Shown here: piece by piece, positions 1-6,420 of the stretch | Layout: each line of letters starts with the position of its first letter | Numbering within the stretch: the stretch's first letter is position 1 | Assembly: GCA_002400445.1 (NCBI GenBank) | Contig: DGQO01000051.1 | Span: 1-7,455 of the forward strand | Source of the DNA: Chitinophagaceae bacterium UBA4412 | GTDB lineage: Bacteria > Bacteroidota > Bacteroidia > Chitinophagales > Chitinophagaceae | DNA length: 7,455 bases | Reading direction: 5' to 3' | Notes under the pieces: model-generated | The model's database searches: none | What the model saw: the letters and a program-made list of their open reading frames with translations, nothing else | What the model was told of the DNA's origin: nothing | Translations under genes and position numbers: made by a program

Positions 1-383
<383 letters not shown>

Positions 384-444
384 TCAATGCGTTGCACAAT
401 TTTGATCGGCCACAAATTTAAGCAATTCAGCATGAGTTTTGCTG

Positions 445-457
445 GCAGCAGGGCTGC
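445..457 (+). promoter_or_regulatory. Small GC hairpin just upstream of the peptidase start
   Basis: GCAGC (445-449) and GCTGC (453-457) can form a 5-bp stem with a 3-base AGG loop, ending 11 bases before the ATG at 469. In the leader RNA it could lie close to the initiating ribosome. The stem is short and may be chance; it is not followed by a T-run, so it is not a terminator. Confidence 0.2.
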
Positions 458-468
458 ATTGGCATTTT

Positions 469-1443
469 ATGAAGAAAATAAAATACTACTATAACACACA
501 CTCGCTCCGGTACGAAAAATTGGTGACGCCGCTGCGGGTGAAATTATTGCGGTTTTTCGGGCTGCTCTCCGGCCTCATCGTAAGTTCTGCTATTGTCATT
601 TATCTATACAACCGCTTCTTTCCCCGGCCCACTGATATTGAAGCCCGTAGAAAATATGAGGTACTTAAAGATAATTACCAGGTGATCAACGGCAAGGTAA
701 AATCTATGGAACAGCAACTGGCTACGCTGGAAAAAAGAGACAACGAAGTGTACCGATCTATTTTTGAAGCCAACCCACTGCCAGATAGTGCGAGGGCAAA
801 AGAAATTGAGAAAAAGAAAGAACTGGAAAAAGTAAATGTGATAGATGATGATGAACTGGGTAAGCAGGTAGCACAGCAATTGAATATGCTTAGCGCCAGG
901 ATGGCTTTCCAGTTTGAGAGTTATACGGCTATTGAAAAACTGATCAATAACCAGGAGGCTAAACTCGCCAGTCTGCCCGCAATACAACCCGTGAGTAATA
1001 AGCAACTTACCCGTGTAGCCAGCGGATATGGCATGCGCATAGACCCGGTATATGGAACACCAAAAATGCACCGTGGCCTCGACTTTACCGCACCCCAAGG
1101 CACACCCATTTATGCCACCGGAGACGGTACGGTAAAAGAAGCAGGCTATTCAGATGGTGGTTACGGCAATCATGTAGTGATCAATCATGGGTATGGATAC
1201 CAGACTTTATATGGCCACATGGTAAAAGTAAAAGTGCGCACTGGGCAAAAAGTAGATCGTGGAGAAATCATTGGCTGGGTGGGCAGCACAGGTAAAAGTA
1301 CCGGCCCGCATTGCCACTACGAAGTATTTGTAAATGGCGCAAATGTGAACCCGGTTTATTTCTTTAGTAACGATCTTAACCCAGAGCAATATGACCAGTT
1401 GCTCAAAATTGCCGCATCTGGGAGTGCAAGAAGTTTTGATTAA
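469..1443 (+). CDS. Membrane-anchored M23-family metallopeptidase (peptidoglycan DD-endopeptidase type)
   Basis: Predicted zinc endopeptidase that cuts peptide cross-links in peptidoglycan on the periplasmic side. The 324-residue product has a short basic N-terminus, one membrane segment (about 28-47), a charged, probably coiled-coil stretch (about 57-165), and a C-terminal LytM/M23 domain (about 183-297). The M23 ligand and catalytic motifs are complete: HxxxD at H201/D205, the YGH motif at H250 and HxH at H281/H283, so an active enzyme is expected rather than an EnvC/NlpD-like degenerate activator. I chose the ATG at 469 because MKKIKYYYNTHSLRYEKL is the familiar start of this Bacteroidota family; the open frame runs back to a TTG at 439, but that extension looks like leader sequence. 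It is the first gene of a plus-strand operon, 11 bases before the MerR gene. The family assignment is firm; the exact bond cleaved and any partner are inferred. Confidence 0.93.
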   Translation: MKKIKYYYNTHSLRYEKLVTPLRVKLLRFFGLLSGLIVSSAIVIYLYNRFFPRPTDIEARRKYEVLKDNYQVINGKVKSMEQQLATLEKRDNEVYRSIFEANPLPDSARAKEIEKKKELEKVNVIDDDELGKQVAQQLNMLSARMAFQFESYTAIEKLINNQEAKLASLPAIQPVSNKQLTRVASGYGMRIDPVYGTPKMHRGLDFTAPQGTPIYATGDGTVKEAGYSDGGYGNHVVINHGYGYQTLYGHMVKVKVRTGQKVDRGEIIGWVGSTGKSTGPHCHYEVFVNGANVNPVYFFSNDLNPEQYDQLLKIAASGSARSFD

Positions 1444-1454
1444 ATTAGTGCAGC

Positions 1455-2084
1455 ATGGAACATCAACAAATTAGCTTCGATTTTTTTGCAAACGAGCCGG
1501 AAAAGGAAAAAGAAGTTGCGAAACAAGAGCCACAGCAAAAAGCTGTAGCAAGGCCTGCGGAAACGCCGGAAGAAAAAGCAGAACTACCAATAGAAGCGAT
1601 CATAATACAGGAAGAGATATTAATAGACACTGTAGTGCGGGAGATCGTATTTGAGCCGAAAGTGAAAAATAAAAAAACACTTCCTGTAAGAAAATCGCCA
1701 CGTGGGCGTATGCGCCTGAGTGATATGGATCAAATGGTAGGACTGATTGAAGTACCTGCGGATGATGTACTTTTTAAAAAAAGATATTATACGATTGGCG
1801 AAGTATCCAATATGTTTAAAGTGAATATTTCATTAGTGCGATTTTGGGAAAATGAATTTGACATTTTAAAACCTAAAAAGAATGGTAAGGGCGATCGGCT
1901 CTTCCGGCCGGAAGATGTAAAGAACCTTAACCTGATCTACCATTTGCTGCGGGAGAAAAAATACACCATAGATGGCGCTAAAGATTTTCTTAAAAAACAT
2001 AAGGGTGTAGAAGAAAGGTTTGAACTCATTGACACTTTAAAAAAAACAAAAGCTTTCCTGCTTGATTTGAAAGCACATTTATAA
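1455..2084 (+). CDS. MerR-family transcriptional regulator with long acidic N-terminal tail
   Basis: Predicted DNA-binding regulator of 209 residues. The MerR winged helix-turn-helix occupies about residues 110-182: YYTIGEVSNMF, then the VRFWENEF segment (128-135), RLFRPEDVKNL (148-158) and a second helical unit ending in KDFLKKHKG. Residues 1-105 form a Glu/Lys/Gln-rich, low-complexity tail likely to be disordered, and only about 25 residues follow the HTH domain. There is therefore no recognisable effector-binding domain and no metal-binding Cys cluster: the protein contains no cysteine. This differs from classical MerR proteins, where the sensor follows the HTH. It lies 11 bases after the peptidase stop and 6 bases before the thioredoxin-like gene, so co-transcription is likely. 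Target promoters and signal are unknown. The start ATG at 1455 fits the short gap; no Shine-Dalgarno is seen. Confidence 0.88.
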   Translation: MEHQQISFDFFANEPEKEKEVAKQEPQQKAVARPAETPEEKAELPIEAIIIQEEILIDTVVREIVFEPKVKNKKTLPVRKSPRGRMRLSDMDQMVGLIEVPADDVLFKKRYYTIGEVSNMFKVNISLVRFWENEFDILKPKKNGKGDRLFRPEDVKNLNLIYHLLREKKYTIDGAKDFLKKHKGVEERFELIDTLKKTKAFLLDLKAHL

Positions 2085-2090
2085 TTCCAG

Positions 2091-2600
2091 ATGAAAAAAT
2101 TATTTTTTGCGGCACTCTGTTGCCTGCCATCTATCCTCCCTGCGCAGAGTCCTTACATTTCATTTGCAGATAAAGAAGCAAAAGGCCAGCATATCCTGGA
2201 TGGCATCATTACAAGATATGCATTGGAAAATGACAGTACTTATCAATGGTATCACAGCAGCCAAATGAATTACACGCCGGCCCCGGAAGTGGTGCAGGCG
2301 ATGCAAAATGCAATTGGCAAAAAACAGTTTGTGATTTTTGGTGGTACCTGGTGCGAGGATACCCAATTTATTTTACCTAAGTTTTTTAAACTGCAGGAGC
2401 AAAGCGGTTTGCCAGATGGAGCGGTAAGTCTTTTTGCTGTAGACAGGGCCAAACAAACCATTGGCGGTATTAATAAAGCTTTTAAAATAACCAATGTGCC
2501 CACAATCATCGTGATGGAAAACGGGAAAGAAATTGGTCGTGTGGTAGAGTATGGCAGCACCGGTCAGTGGGACAAAGAGCTTGCAGCTTTGCTTAAATAA
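2091..2600 (+). CDS. Exported thioredoxin-fold protein with a single-cysteine active site
   Basis: A 169-residue protein. Residues 1 to about 19 look like a Sec signal peptide (MKK, a hydrophobic core, cleavage probably after LPAQ), so the mature protein should be periplasmic. From about residue 66 it has thioredoxin-fold hallmarks: a beta strand KQFVIFGGTWCEDT (78-91), then a second strand SLFAVDR (113-119) and the cis-proline element NVPTIIV (135-141, Pro137). The active-site position reads W87-C88-E-D-T91: the second cysteine of CxxC is replaced by Thr, and C88 is the only cysteine outside the signal peptide. A classical dithiol oxidoreductase cycle within one molecule is thus unlikely; a monothiol, thiol-holding or structural role is possible. 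It is the last gene of the operon, and its stop lies one base from the stop of the convergent mscS-type gene. The fold is clear; the function is not known. Confidence 0.87.
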   Translation: MKKLFFAALCCLPSILPAQSPYISFADKEAKGQHILDGIITRYALENDSTYQWYHSSQMNYTPAPEVVQAMQNAIGKKQFVIFGGTWCEDTQFILPKFFKLQEQSGLPDGAVSLFAVDRAKQTIGGINKAFKITNVPTIIVMENGKEIGRVVEYGSTGQWDKELAALLK

Positions 2601-2601
2601 A
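2601..2601. other. Convergent gene junction with one base between stop codons
   Basis: The thioredoxin-like gene ends with TAA at 2598-2600 and the opposing channel gene ends with TAA on the minus strand at 2602-2604. No room exists for a separate terminator, and I find no convincing hairpin plus T-run on either side. The only nearby pairing is an A/T-only TTAA-ATAAA-TTAA at 2593-2605. The two transcripts probably overlap at their 3' ends. Confidence 0.8.
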
Positions 2602-3720
2602 TTAAAGTATTGGCCGCTGCCGGGGTGCGTCTGGGGCATTTGGTTGCACGATGGTAATGCTGTTTGGCGAAGCCAATGTAATTTCTTCTTCACTCACTAA
2701 ACGCATCAGTTCAAGATTAACCTGTTGCTTCAGCAGATTAAATGCCGGAGCAGGAATAATGGCTGTAAAATATTCGATCGTAAGTGTTGCGCCTGTTTTA
2801 CTGTAATCCAGCATAAATACTGCTGAGCTGCTGATGGCAGACTGCTTTCCCAGAAAAGCTTTTATTTTTTCTATGAGTCGCTGCGCACTTTCGGGCTTTG
2901 ATTGATGGCCGATTTCTAATTTTATTTCTACCCTCAGGTTCGTGCGCATGCTCCAGTTGTCTACAATGCTATCCACCATTTGTTTGTTGGGCACAGTAAC
3001 CAATGTTTTATCTGCTGTGCGGATGCGGGTACTGCGCAAGCCGATGCGTTCTACGGTGCCGGTTACTGCGTTTACTCTAACGAGATCGCCTACAAAAAAT
3101 GGCTTGTCAAAAAAGATAATGAAAGATGCAATCAGGTTCTCCAGGCTTTCCCTTGCAGAGAGCGCAAGTGCGGCGCCCACTATACTAAGACCGGTAAGCA
3201 GGTTACCAATATTTTGATTGAAGCCCGCTTTTAAAACAAGTAGCACACCTACAATGGCCAGGATAGCTTTAAGAAAATCCCGAAAAAACACCACAAGCTG
3301 ATCATCGGTTTTATCCACCGTAAGCTTTGCCCGGTGTGCAAGGATAAGTGATACAAAGTCGATCACACTAAAAAGCAATCTGAAAAAGCTATAGATAAAA
3401 ATGATGACCCCAGCTTTCTCCAGGATTTCATAAAAAGTAATTTTATAAATCTTCAGCTCCCATGCCCCGGGATAAGTGAGCCGGCTAAGCGCAGCCAGGC
3501 AAACGGTGATGATTAAAAACCAACTGAGTGGTTTAAAAAACATCCGGGAAAATTTTTGCTGATCAAAAATTTTCCAGCGGCGGCTGATAAAAAGATATAT
3601 GAAAGAAGCCAGCGAATGTGCTAACAACTTTTGGAATAAAACAACCAGCAGGATCGTTCCGGATACGATGAGCAGGTTCTGCACTGAATTGTCTAATATT
3701 TTTTCCTGTAAAAAATCCAT
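2602..3720 (-). CDS. MscS-type mechanosensitive ion channel
   Basis: Predicted membrane channel that opens under membrane tension and releases solutes during osmotic downshock. The 372 residues contain membrane segments at about 12-36, 60-80, 100-127 and 146-166, then the pore-lining helix at 172-205 (GLSIVGAALALSARESLENL and onward). The MscS beta domain follows: DKPFFVGDLVRV (205-216), VERIGLRSTRIRT (223-235) and the strongly conserved VPNKQMVDSIVDNWS (243-257). A soluble alpha/beta C-terminal domain runs to about 358, with a Pro-rich end. It carries more N-terminal helices than E. coli MscS (286 residues, three helices). In the pore helix, residues aligning with the E. coli hinge glycines G113 and G121 are E191 and S199. 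Its ATG overlaps the upstream stop by one base (TAATG), so translation is probably coupled to the lipoprotein gene. No gene symbol is given because several MscS-like paralogues are usual. Confidence 0.93.
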   Translation of the reverse strand: MDFLQEKILDNSVQNLLIVSGTILLVVLFQKLLAHSLASFIYLFISRRWKIFDQQKFSRMFFKPLSWFLIITVCLAALSRLTYPGAWELKIYKITFYEILEKAGVIIFIYSFFRLLFSVIDFVSLILAHRAKLTVDKTDDQLVVFFRDFLKAILAIVGVLLVLKAGFNQNIGNLLTGLSIVGAALALSARESLENLIASFIIFFDKPFFVGDLVRVNAVTGTVERIGLRSTRIRTADKTLVTVPNKQMVDSIVDNWSMRTNLRVEIKLEIGHQSKPESAQRLIEKIKAFLGKQSAISSSAVFMLDYSKTGATLTIEYFTAIIPAPAFNLLKQQVNLELMRLVSEEEITLASPNSITIVQPNAPDAPRQRPIL

Positions 3721-4577
3721 TAGCGTACTCTATAAATTTCTATGCCATTCTTTGTATGCAGATACACCCGACCGTTCATCGCTTTTATGCCAAGATAATC
3801 TTTAAAGCTGGCGGGCAGGGTATAAGATTGCAAGGATAAGGATTGCAGCGTATAACGGTAAAATTTATTTTTAGCAAAACCCGAAATAGCCCCACCGCTC
3901 ACGCTCACATTTTCCCAGCCCAGGAAGGGAAGGGTATTTTTAAACGTACCATAATAATCAAAAATATAAAAGCCTTTTTCCGGATCGTACAGGTACACAA
4001 AGTTGTTATGATCAATGATGAGCCGGGGCAAGGGCACATCGTTCATGATCTGACGCCAGTCTGAACTTTCCTGTAATTTCTTGCCATCATCATCCATCTT
4101 AACCAGCTTAAAATTCTGCTCGTCAAACAGCCAGATATTATTATCGTAAGAAGTAGCAATAGCGCTTACACTAAAAATATTCTGCGACCGGAAATTGATA
4201 CTATTGCGCTGGCTGAGAAACCGGTCCAGGATAACTACGGTGGCAAAATTTTTATAATAGAGCAGTAATTTGAGTGGGTTACTTACATCAACAGTGCTGG
4301 GGTTCCCATATTTTTTCACATTATCAAACACGGCTACAGAGTCTCCCCTTTCGTTTAGTTTTTTTAATTGGTTTCCACCAGATATCAGGTAGAGGTTGTT
4401 CAGCACATCTACATCCATATAACTGAACTGCCCGGGAATAAATTTTTCCAGTTGAAAAGTGTCAGACAGAGAAGCATCAACCACATCAGCGCCGGGCTGC
4501 AGCGGCTTTGTTTGGGCGCAGGCTATTAATGGCAAACTGCAACAAAGGATAAGGAGATATGTCTGGAAATTTTTCAC
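3720..4577 (-). CDS. Predicted lipoprotein with beta-propeller-like repeats, function unknown
   Basis: The 285-residue protein starts with a signal peptide and a lipobox-like LIAC (17-20), so it is probably a lipoprotein acylated at Cys20. The residues after it (AQTKP) lack the acidic patch of the Bacteroidota surface-export signal, which favours a periplasm-facing position. The rest is beta-rich with repeating units of about 40-50 residues, such as YMDVDVLNNLYLISGGNQL (53-71), AIATSYDNNIWLFDEQNF (139-156), LIIDHNNFVYLYDPEKGF (186-203) and GIKAMNGRVYLHTKNGIEI (263-281). Each has a D/N-rich turn followed by a YL or WL strand, as in NHL-like propellers. No catalytic motif is seen. The start is GTG: its GTGA (4574-4577) overlaps the lpxH stop TGA, and its own stop overlaps the mscS-type start. 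This tight coupling suggests an envelope role, but that is inference; cleavage by signal peptidase I is the alternative to lipidation. Confidence 0.85.
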   Translation of the reverse strand: MKNFQTYLLILCCSLPLIACAQTKPLQPGADVVDASLSDTFQLEKFIPGQFSYMDVDVLNNLYLISGGNQLKKLNERGDSVAVFDNVKKYGNPSTVDVSNPLKLLLYYKNFATVVILDRFLSQRNSINFRSQNIFSVSAIATSYDNNIWLFDEQNFKLVKMDDDGKKLQESSDWRQIMNDVPLPRLIIDHNNFVYLYDPEKGFYIFDYYGTFKNTLPFLGWENVSVSGGAISGFAKNKFYRYTLQSLSLQSYTLPASFKDYLGIKAMNGRVYLHTKNGIEIYRVR

Positions 4578-5335
4578 GCCTCTTCTTTATAATAACGTAA
4601 GTGCATAGTTTCGCCATCAAACACAGCGTAGCTGAAATATTTAATCCATTCACCCAGGTTAATGTACCTGCTGTTTTGTGGTAAAGCCACATCTATAGGA
4701 AGGTGGCGGTGGCCAAAAACAAAAAAATCAAAATGTTCTTCTTTAAGCAATTCTTTACAATAAATAATGAGCCACTCGTTTTCTTCACCCATAAAAGTTT
4801 CATCTACCGTTCCGGTTTTTGCCCTGCTTTTGCGGCTGAAATAATTGGCAAGACCCATACCCAGGTATGGCGGAAAAATACCAAAGAGCCACTGAGACAG
4901 GGGATTTCTAAAAACCTTCTTCATCATCTTATATCCTTTATCTCCAGGCCCGAGCCCATCCCCATGCCCAATCAAAAATTTCTTATGATTGAAGTGGAAA
5001 GTCTTAGGATGAAAATAAACCGGGATATTCAGTTCTTTCTGAAAATAATCTTTCATCCACATATCATGGTTGCCCACAAAAAAATGTACAGGTATGCCGC
5101 GGTCTGTTAGTTCTGCCAATTTTCCCAGTATGCGCACATAACCTTTGGGAACAACGGTGGAGTATTCAAACCAGAAATCGAAGAGATCTCCCAGTACGAA
5201 TATGGCTTCGGCTTTTTCTTTTATAGCATCCAGGAAGCGACAGATTTTTTTTTCACGCTGCAGGCTTGCAGCGGCATCGGGTGCGCCCAAATGAAAATCA
5301 GAAAGAAAATAAATATGCTTTGCAGGGGAATCCAT
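4574..5335 (-). CDS. lpxH: UDP-2,3-diacylglucosamine diphosphatase (LpxH), lipid A synthesis
   Basis: Calcineurin-like metallophosphoesterase that hydrolyses UDP-2,3-diacylglucosamine to lipid X and UMP, the fourth step of lipid A synthesis, at the inner face of the cytoplasmic membrane. The 253 residues (E. coli LpxH has 240) hold the full metal-ligand set: SDFHLG with D13 and H15, GDLFDFWFE with D50, GNHD with N89 and H90, GHGDG with H124, and GHRH with H209 and H211. The FDFWFE and GHGDGLGPGDKGYK elements are characteristic of LpxH-like enzymes rather than of generic phosphoesterases. A hydrophobic insert around 148-167 (WLFGIFPPYLGMGL) fits the lipid-binding lid. It starts at the ATG 7 bases after the cyclotransferase-like gene, and its TGA overlaps the next GTG. 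The main alternative is a related Bacteroidota metallophosphoesterase of another specificity, which is less likely. Confidence 0.88.
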   Translation of the reverse strand: MDSPAKHIYFLSDFHLGAPDAAASLQREKKICRFLDAIKEKAEAIFVLGDLFDFWFEYSTVVPKGYVRILGKLAELTDRGIPVHFFVGNHDMWMKDYFQKELNIPVYFHPKTFHFNHKKFLIGHGDGLGPGDKGYKMMKKVFRNPLSQWLFGIFPPYLGMGLANYFSRKSRAKTGTVDETFMGEENEWLIIYCKELLKEEHFDFFVFGHRHLPIDVALPQNSRYINLGEWIKYFSYAVFDGETMHLRYYKEEA

Positions 5336-5342
5336 CCGGGAT

Positions 5343-5771
5343 CTATGGTTTATTCTTTTCTTGCAGGTAAGTGAATACGTCGCCGGTTGCTATGGCCGGC
5401 ATACCTTCCACCTCGCCATTGAACCAATAGATCCAGGCTTCGCAAGGCTTGCCCTCATGATAAACTACGGAAAGGCTTCGGCGATAGTAGGCATGTTCGC
5501 CGGGTTCAACTTTTACACCTTCATAATCGTCGAGCTGCTCAAAGGCCCAGGCATAATCTTCATTGTCATTCAACTGGTACAATTCACCATGAATAAAATG
5601 ATCATCATCCGATGGCACCGCTACTGGGTATTCCCCCTGATCAAAAAATTGCGCCTGCACAACGGATTCACCCAGGAGCGTGAAATAGCGGGTAAGATAT
5701 TGATAAGCTGGGTTACGGAAACCGCTTCGCAGAGAACTGTACACAAACAATTTTATAGCACCTTCATTCAT
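5343..5771 (-). CDS. Gamma-glutamylcyclotransferase-like (AIG2/GGCT fold) protein
   Basis: A 142-residue cytoplasmic protein of the gamma-glutamylcyclotransferase-like superfamily, whose characterised members release 5-oxoproline from gamma-glutamyl amino acids or peptides. It shows the family landmarks in order: LFVYSSLRSG (8-17) for the usual YGxLR substrate loop, a GEYPVAV strand (46-52), the HGELYQL strand (61-67), LDDYEGV with the likely catalytic acid E84, and YYRRSLSVV (95-103). The first Gly of YGSLR is replaced by Ser12. Length suits the family (about 110-180). It lies 21 bases after the LUD gene and 7 before lpxH. The actual substrate cannot be told from sequence; many bacterial members have no known role. 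Confidence 0.85.
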   Translation of the reverse strand: MNEGAIKLFVYSSLRSGFRNPAYQYLTRYFTLLGESVVQAQFFDQGEYPVAVPSDDDHFIHGELYQLNDNEDYAWAFEQLDDYEGVKVEPGEHAYYRRSLSVVYHEGKPCEAWIYWFNGEVEGMPAIATGDVFTYLQEKNKP

Positions 5772-5792
5772 ACAAGCAATTTTAAAAGAAAC

Positions 5793-6416
5793 TTAGTGTT
5801 CTATTAAAAAGCAATATACTTCTTTTGGGCCATGAACCCCCGTCACCAGTGTCTTTTCTATGTCTGCTGTGCGGCTGGGGCCGGTAGCGAGTGTAACGAA
5901 AGATGGAAAGTTATTTTCATATTTTGCTTTGAGAAAAGATAAAGCATCTTTTACATCAAAAAGCAATTGGCTGTTGTGGGCAATGCAAATATGCACAGGT
6001 GCATATACACTGGTTGTTCTGCCGCTTTGCTGGGCACTGCTCATCACAATACTGCCGATGCGGGCAACAAGATATTCGCAGCCGGTGATGCTCACATCGC
6101 AATTTGGAAGGTCGTCTGTAAAAGAGAGTTGCAGTTGTTTTCTTAGCTTTTCTTCCACGCAATATACTTTCTGCCAGTTTTGAGAAGCGAGCAAGGCTAG
6201 CAATTGCTGCTGCATCTGCGCTTCATCGGCACAAAAAACAAACTTTCCACCCAGTTTGGTGAATTCCTCTGCAAACAATACGGCATCGTCTTCCGGCGAA
6301 GGCATAAATACATCCTCAGTTCCTTCACTTTGGGGGAAAGGCAAAGGCACTGGATTACTCAGTGCCTTGCGTATTTTCTTTAGAATTCTCTCTTTTGCTG
6401 CTGTTACTGCCGCCAT
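5793..6416 (-). CDS. LUD-domain protein (LutC/YkgG-like), outside a lut operon
   Basis: The 207-residue protein has a basic N-terminal helix (ERILKKIRKAL, 9-19) and then a LUD domain, seen in GSIVMSSAQQSGRTTSVYAP (121-140) and the hallmark GPSRTADIEKTLVTGVHGP (179-197). In Bacillus, LutC acts with LutA and LutB in L-lactate oxidation. Here neither partner is present: the gene sits 4 bases after ftsH and 21 before a cyclotransferase-like gene. I recall the ftsH-LUD pair as a common Bacteroidota arrangement, so a different or additional role is possible. Family membership is clear; the lactate link is by homology only. The start ATG at 6416 follows the ftsH stop directly and has an A/T-rich leader with no Shine-Dalgarno sequence. 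Confidence 0.88.
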   Translation of the reverse strand: MAAVTAAKERILKKIRKALSNPVPLPFPQSEGTEDVFMPSPEDDAVLFAEEFTKLGGKFVFCADEAQMQQQLLALLASQNWQKVYCVEEKLRKQLQLSFTDDLPNCDVSITGCEYLVARIGSIVMSSAQQSGRTTSVYAPVHICIAHNSQLLFDVKDALSFLKAKYENNFPSFVTLATGPSRTADIEKTLVTGVHGPKEVYCFLIEH

Positions 6417-6420
6417 AAAA

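Noticed and set aside
413..420. Minus-strand TAAATTTG, a -7-like element that could serve alaS
   Set aside because: It fits TAnnTTTG, but no TTG is found on the minus strand at the expected spacing (around 438-444), so it is only half a promoter. It remains a candidate if a start near 406 is mapped.
439..468. N-terminal extension of the M23 peptidase from a TTG at 439
   Set aside because: The extra ten residues do not resemble the family start, whereas the MKKIKYYYN start at 469 does; TTG is also a rare start codon.
604..1098. Long minus-strand open frame (164 codons) inside the peptidase gene
   Set aside because: It is antisense to a clearly conserved M23 gene and its translation shows no recognisable domain; it is a shadow frame.
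2575..2590. Possible terminator hairpin AGCT-TGC-AGCT at the end of the thioredoxin-like gene
   Set aside because: The stem is only 4 bp and lies inside the coding sequence; no T-run of useful length follows it.
5361..5807. Plus-strand open frame of 148 codons opposite the cyclotransferase-like gene
   Set aside because: The minus-strand frame carries the family motifs and fits the operon spacing; the plus frame has no recognisable features and runs past the end of the gene into the LUD coding region.
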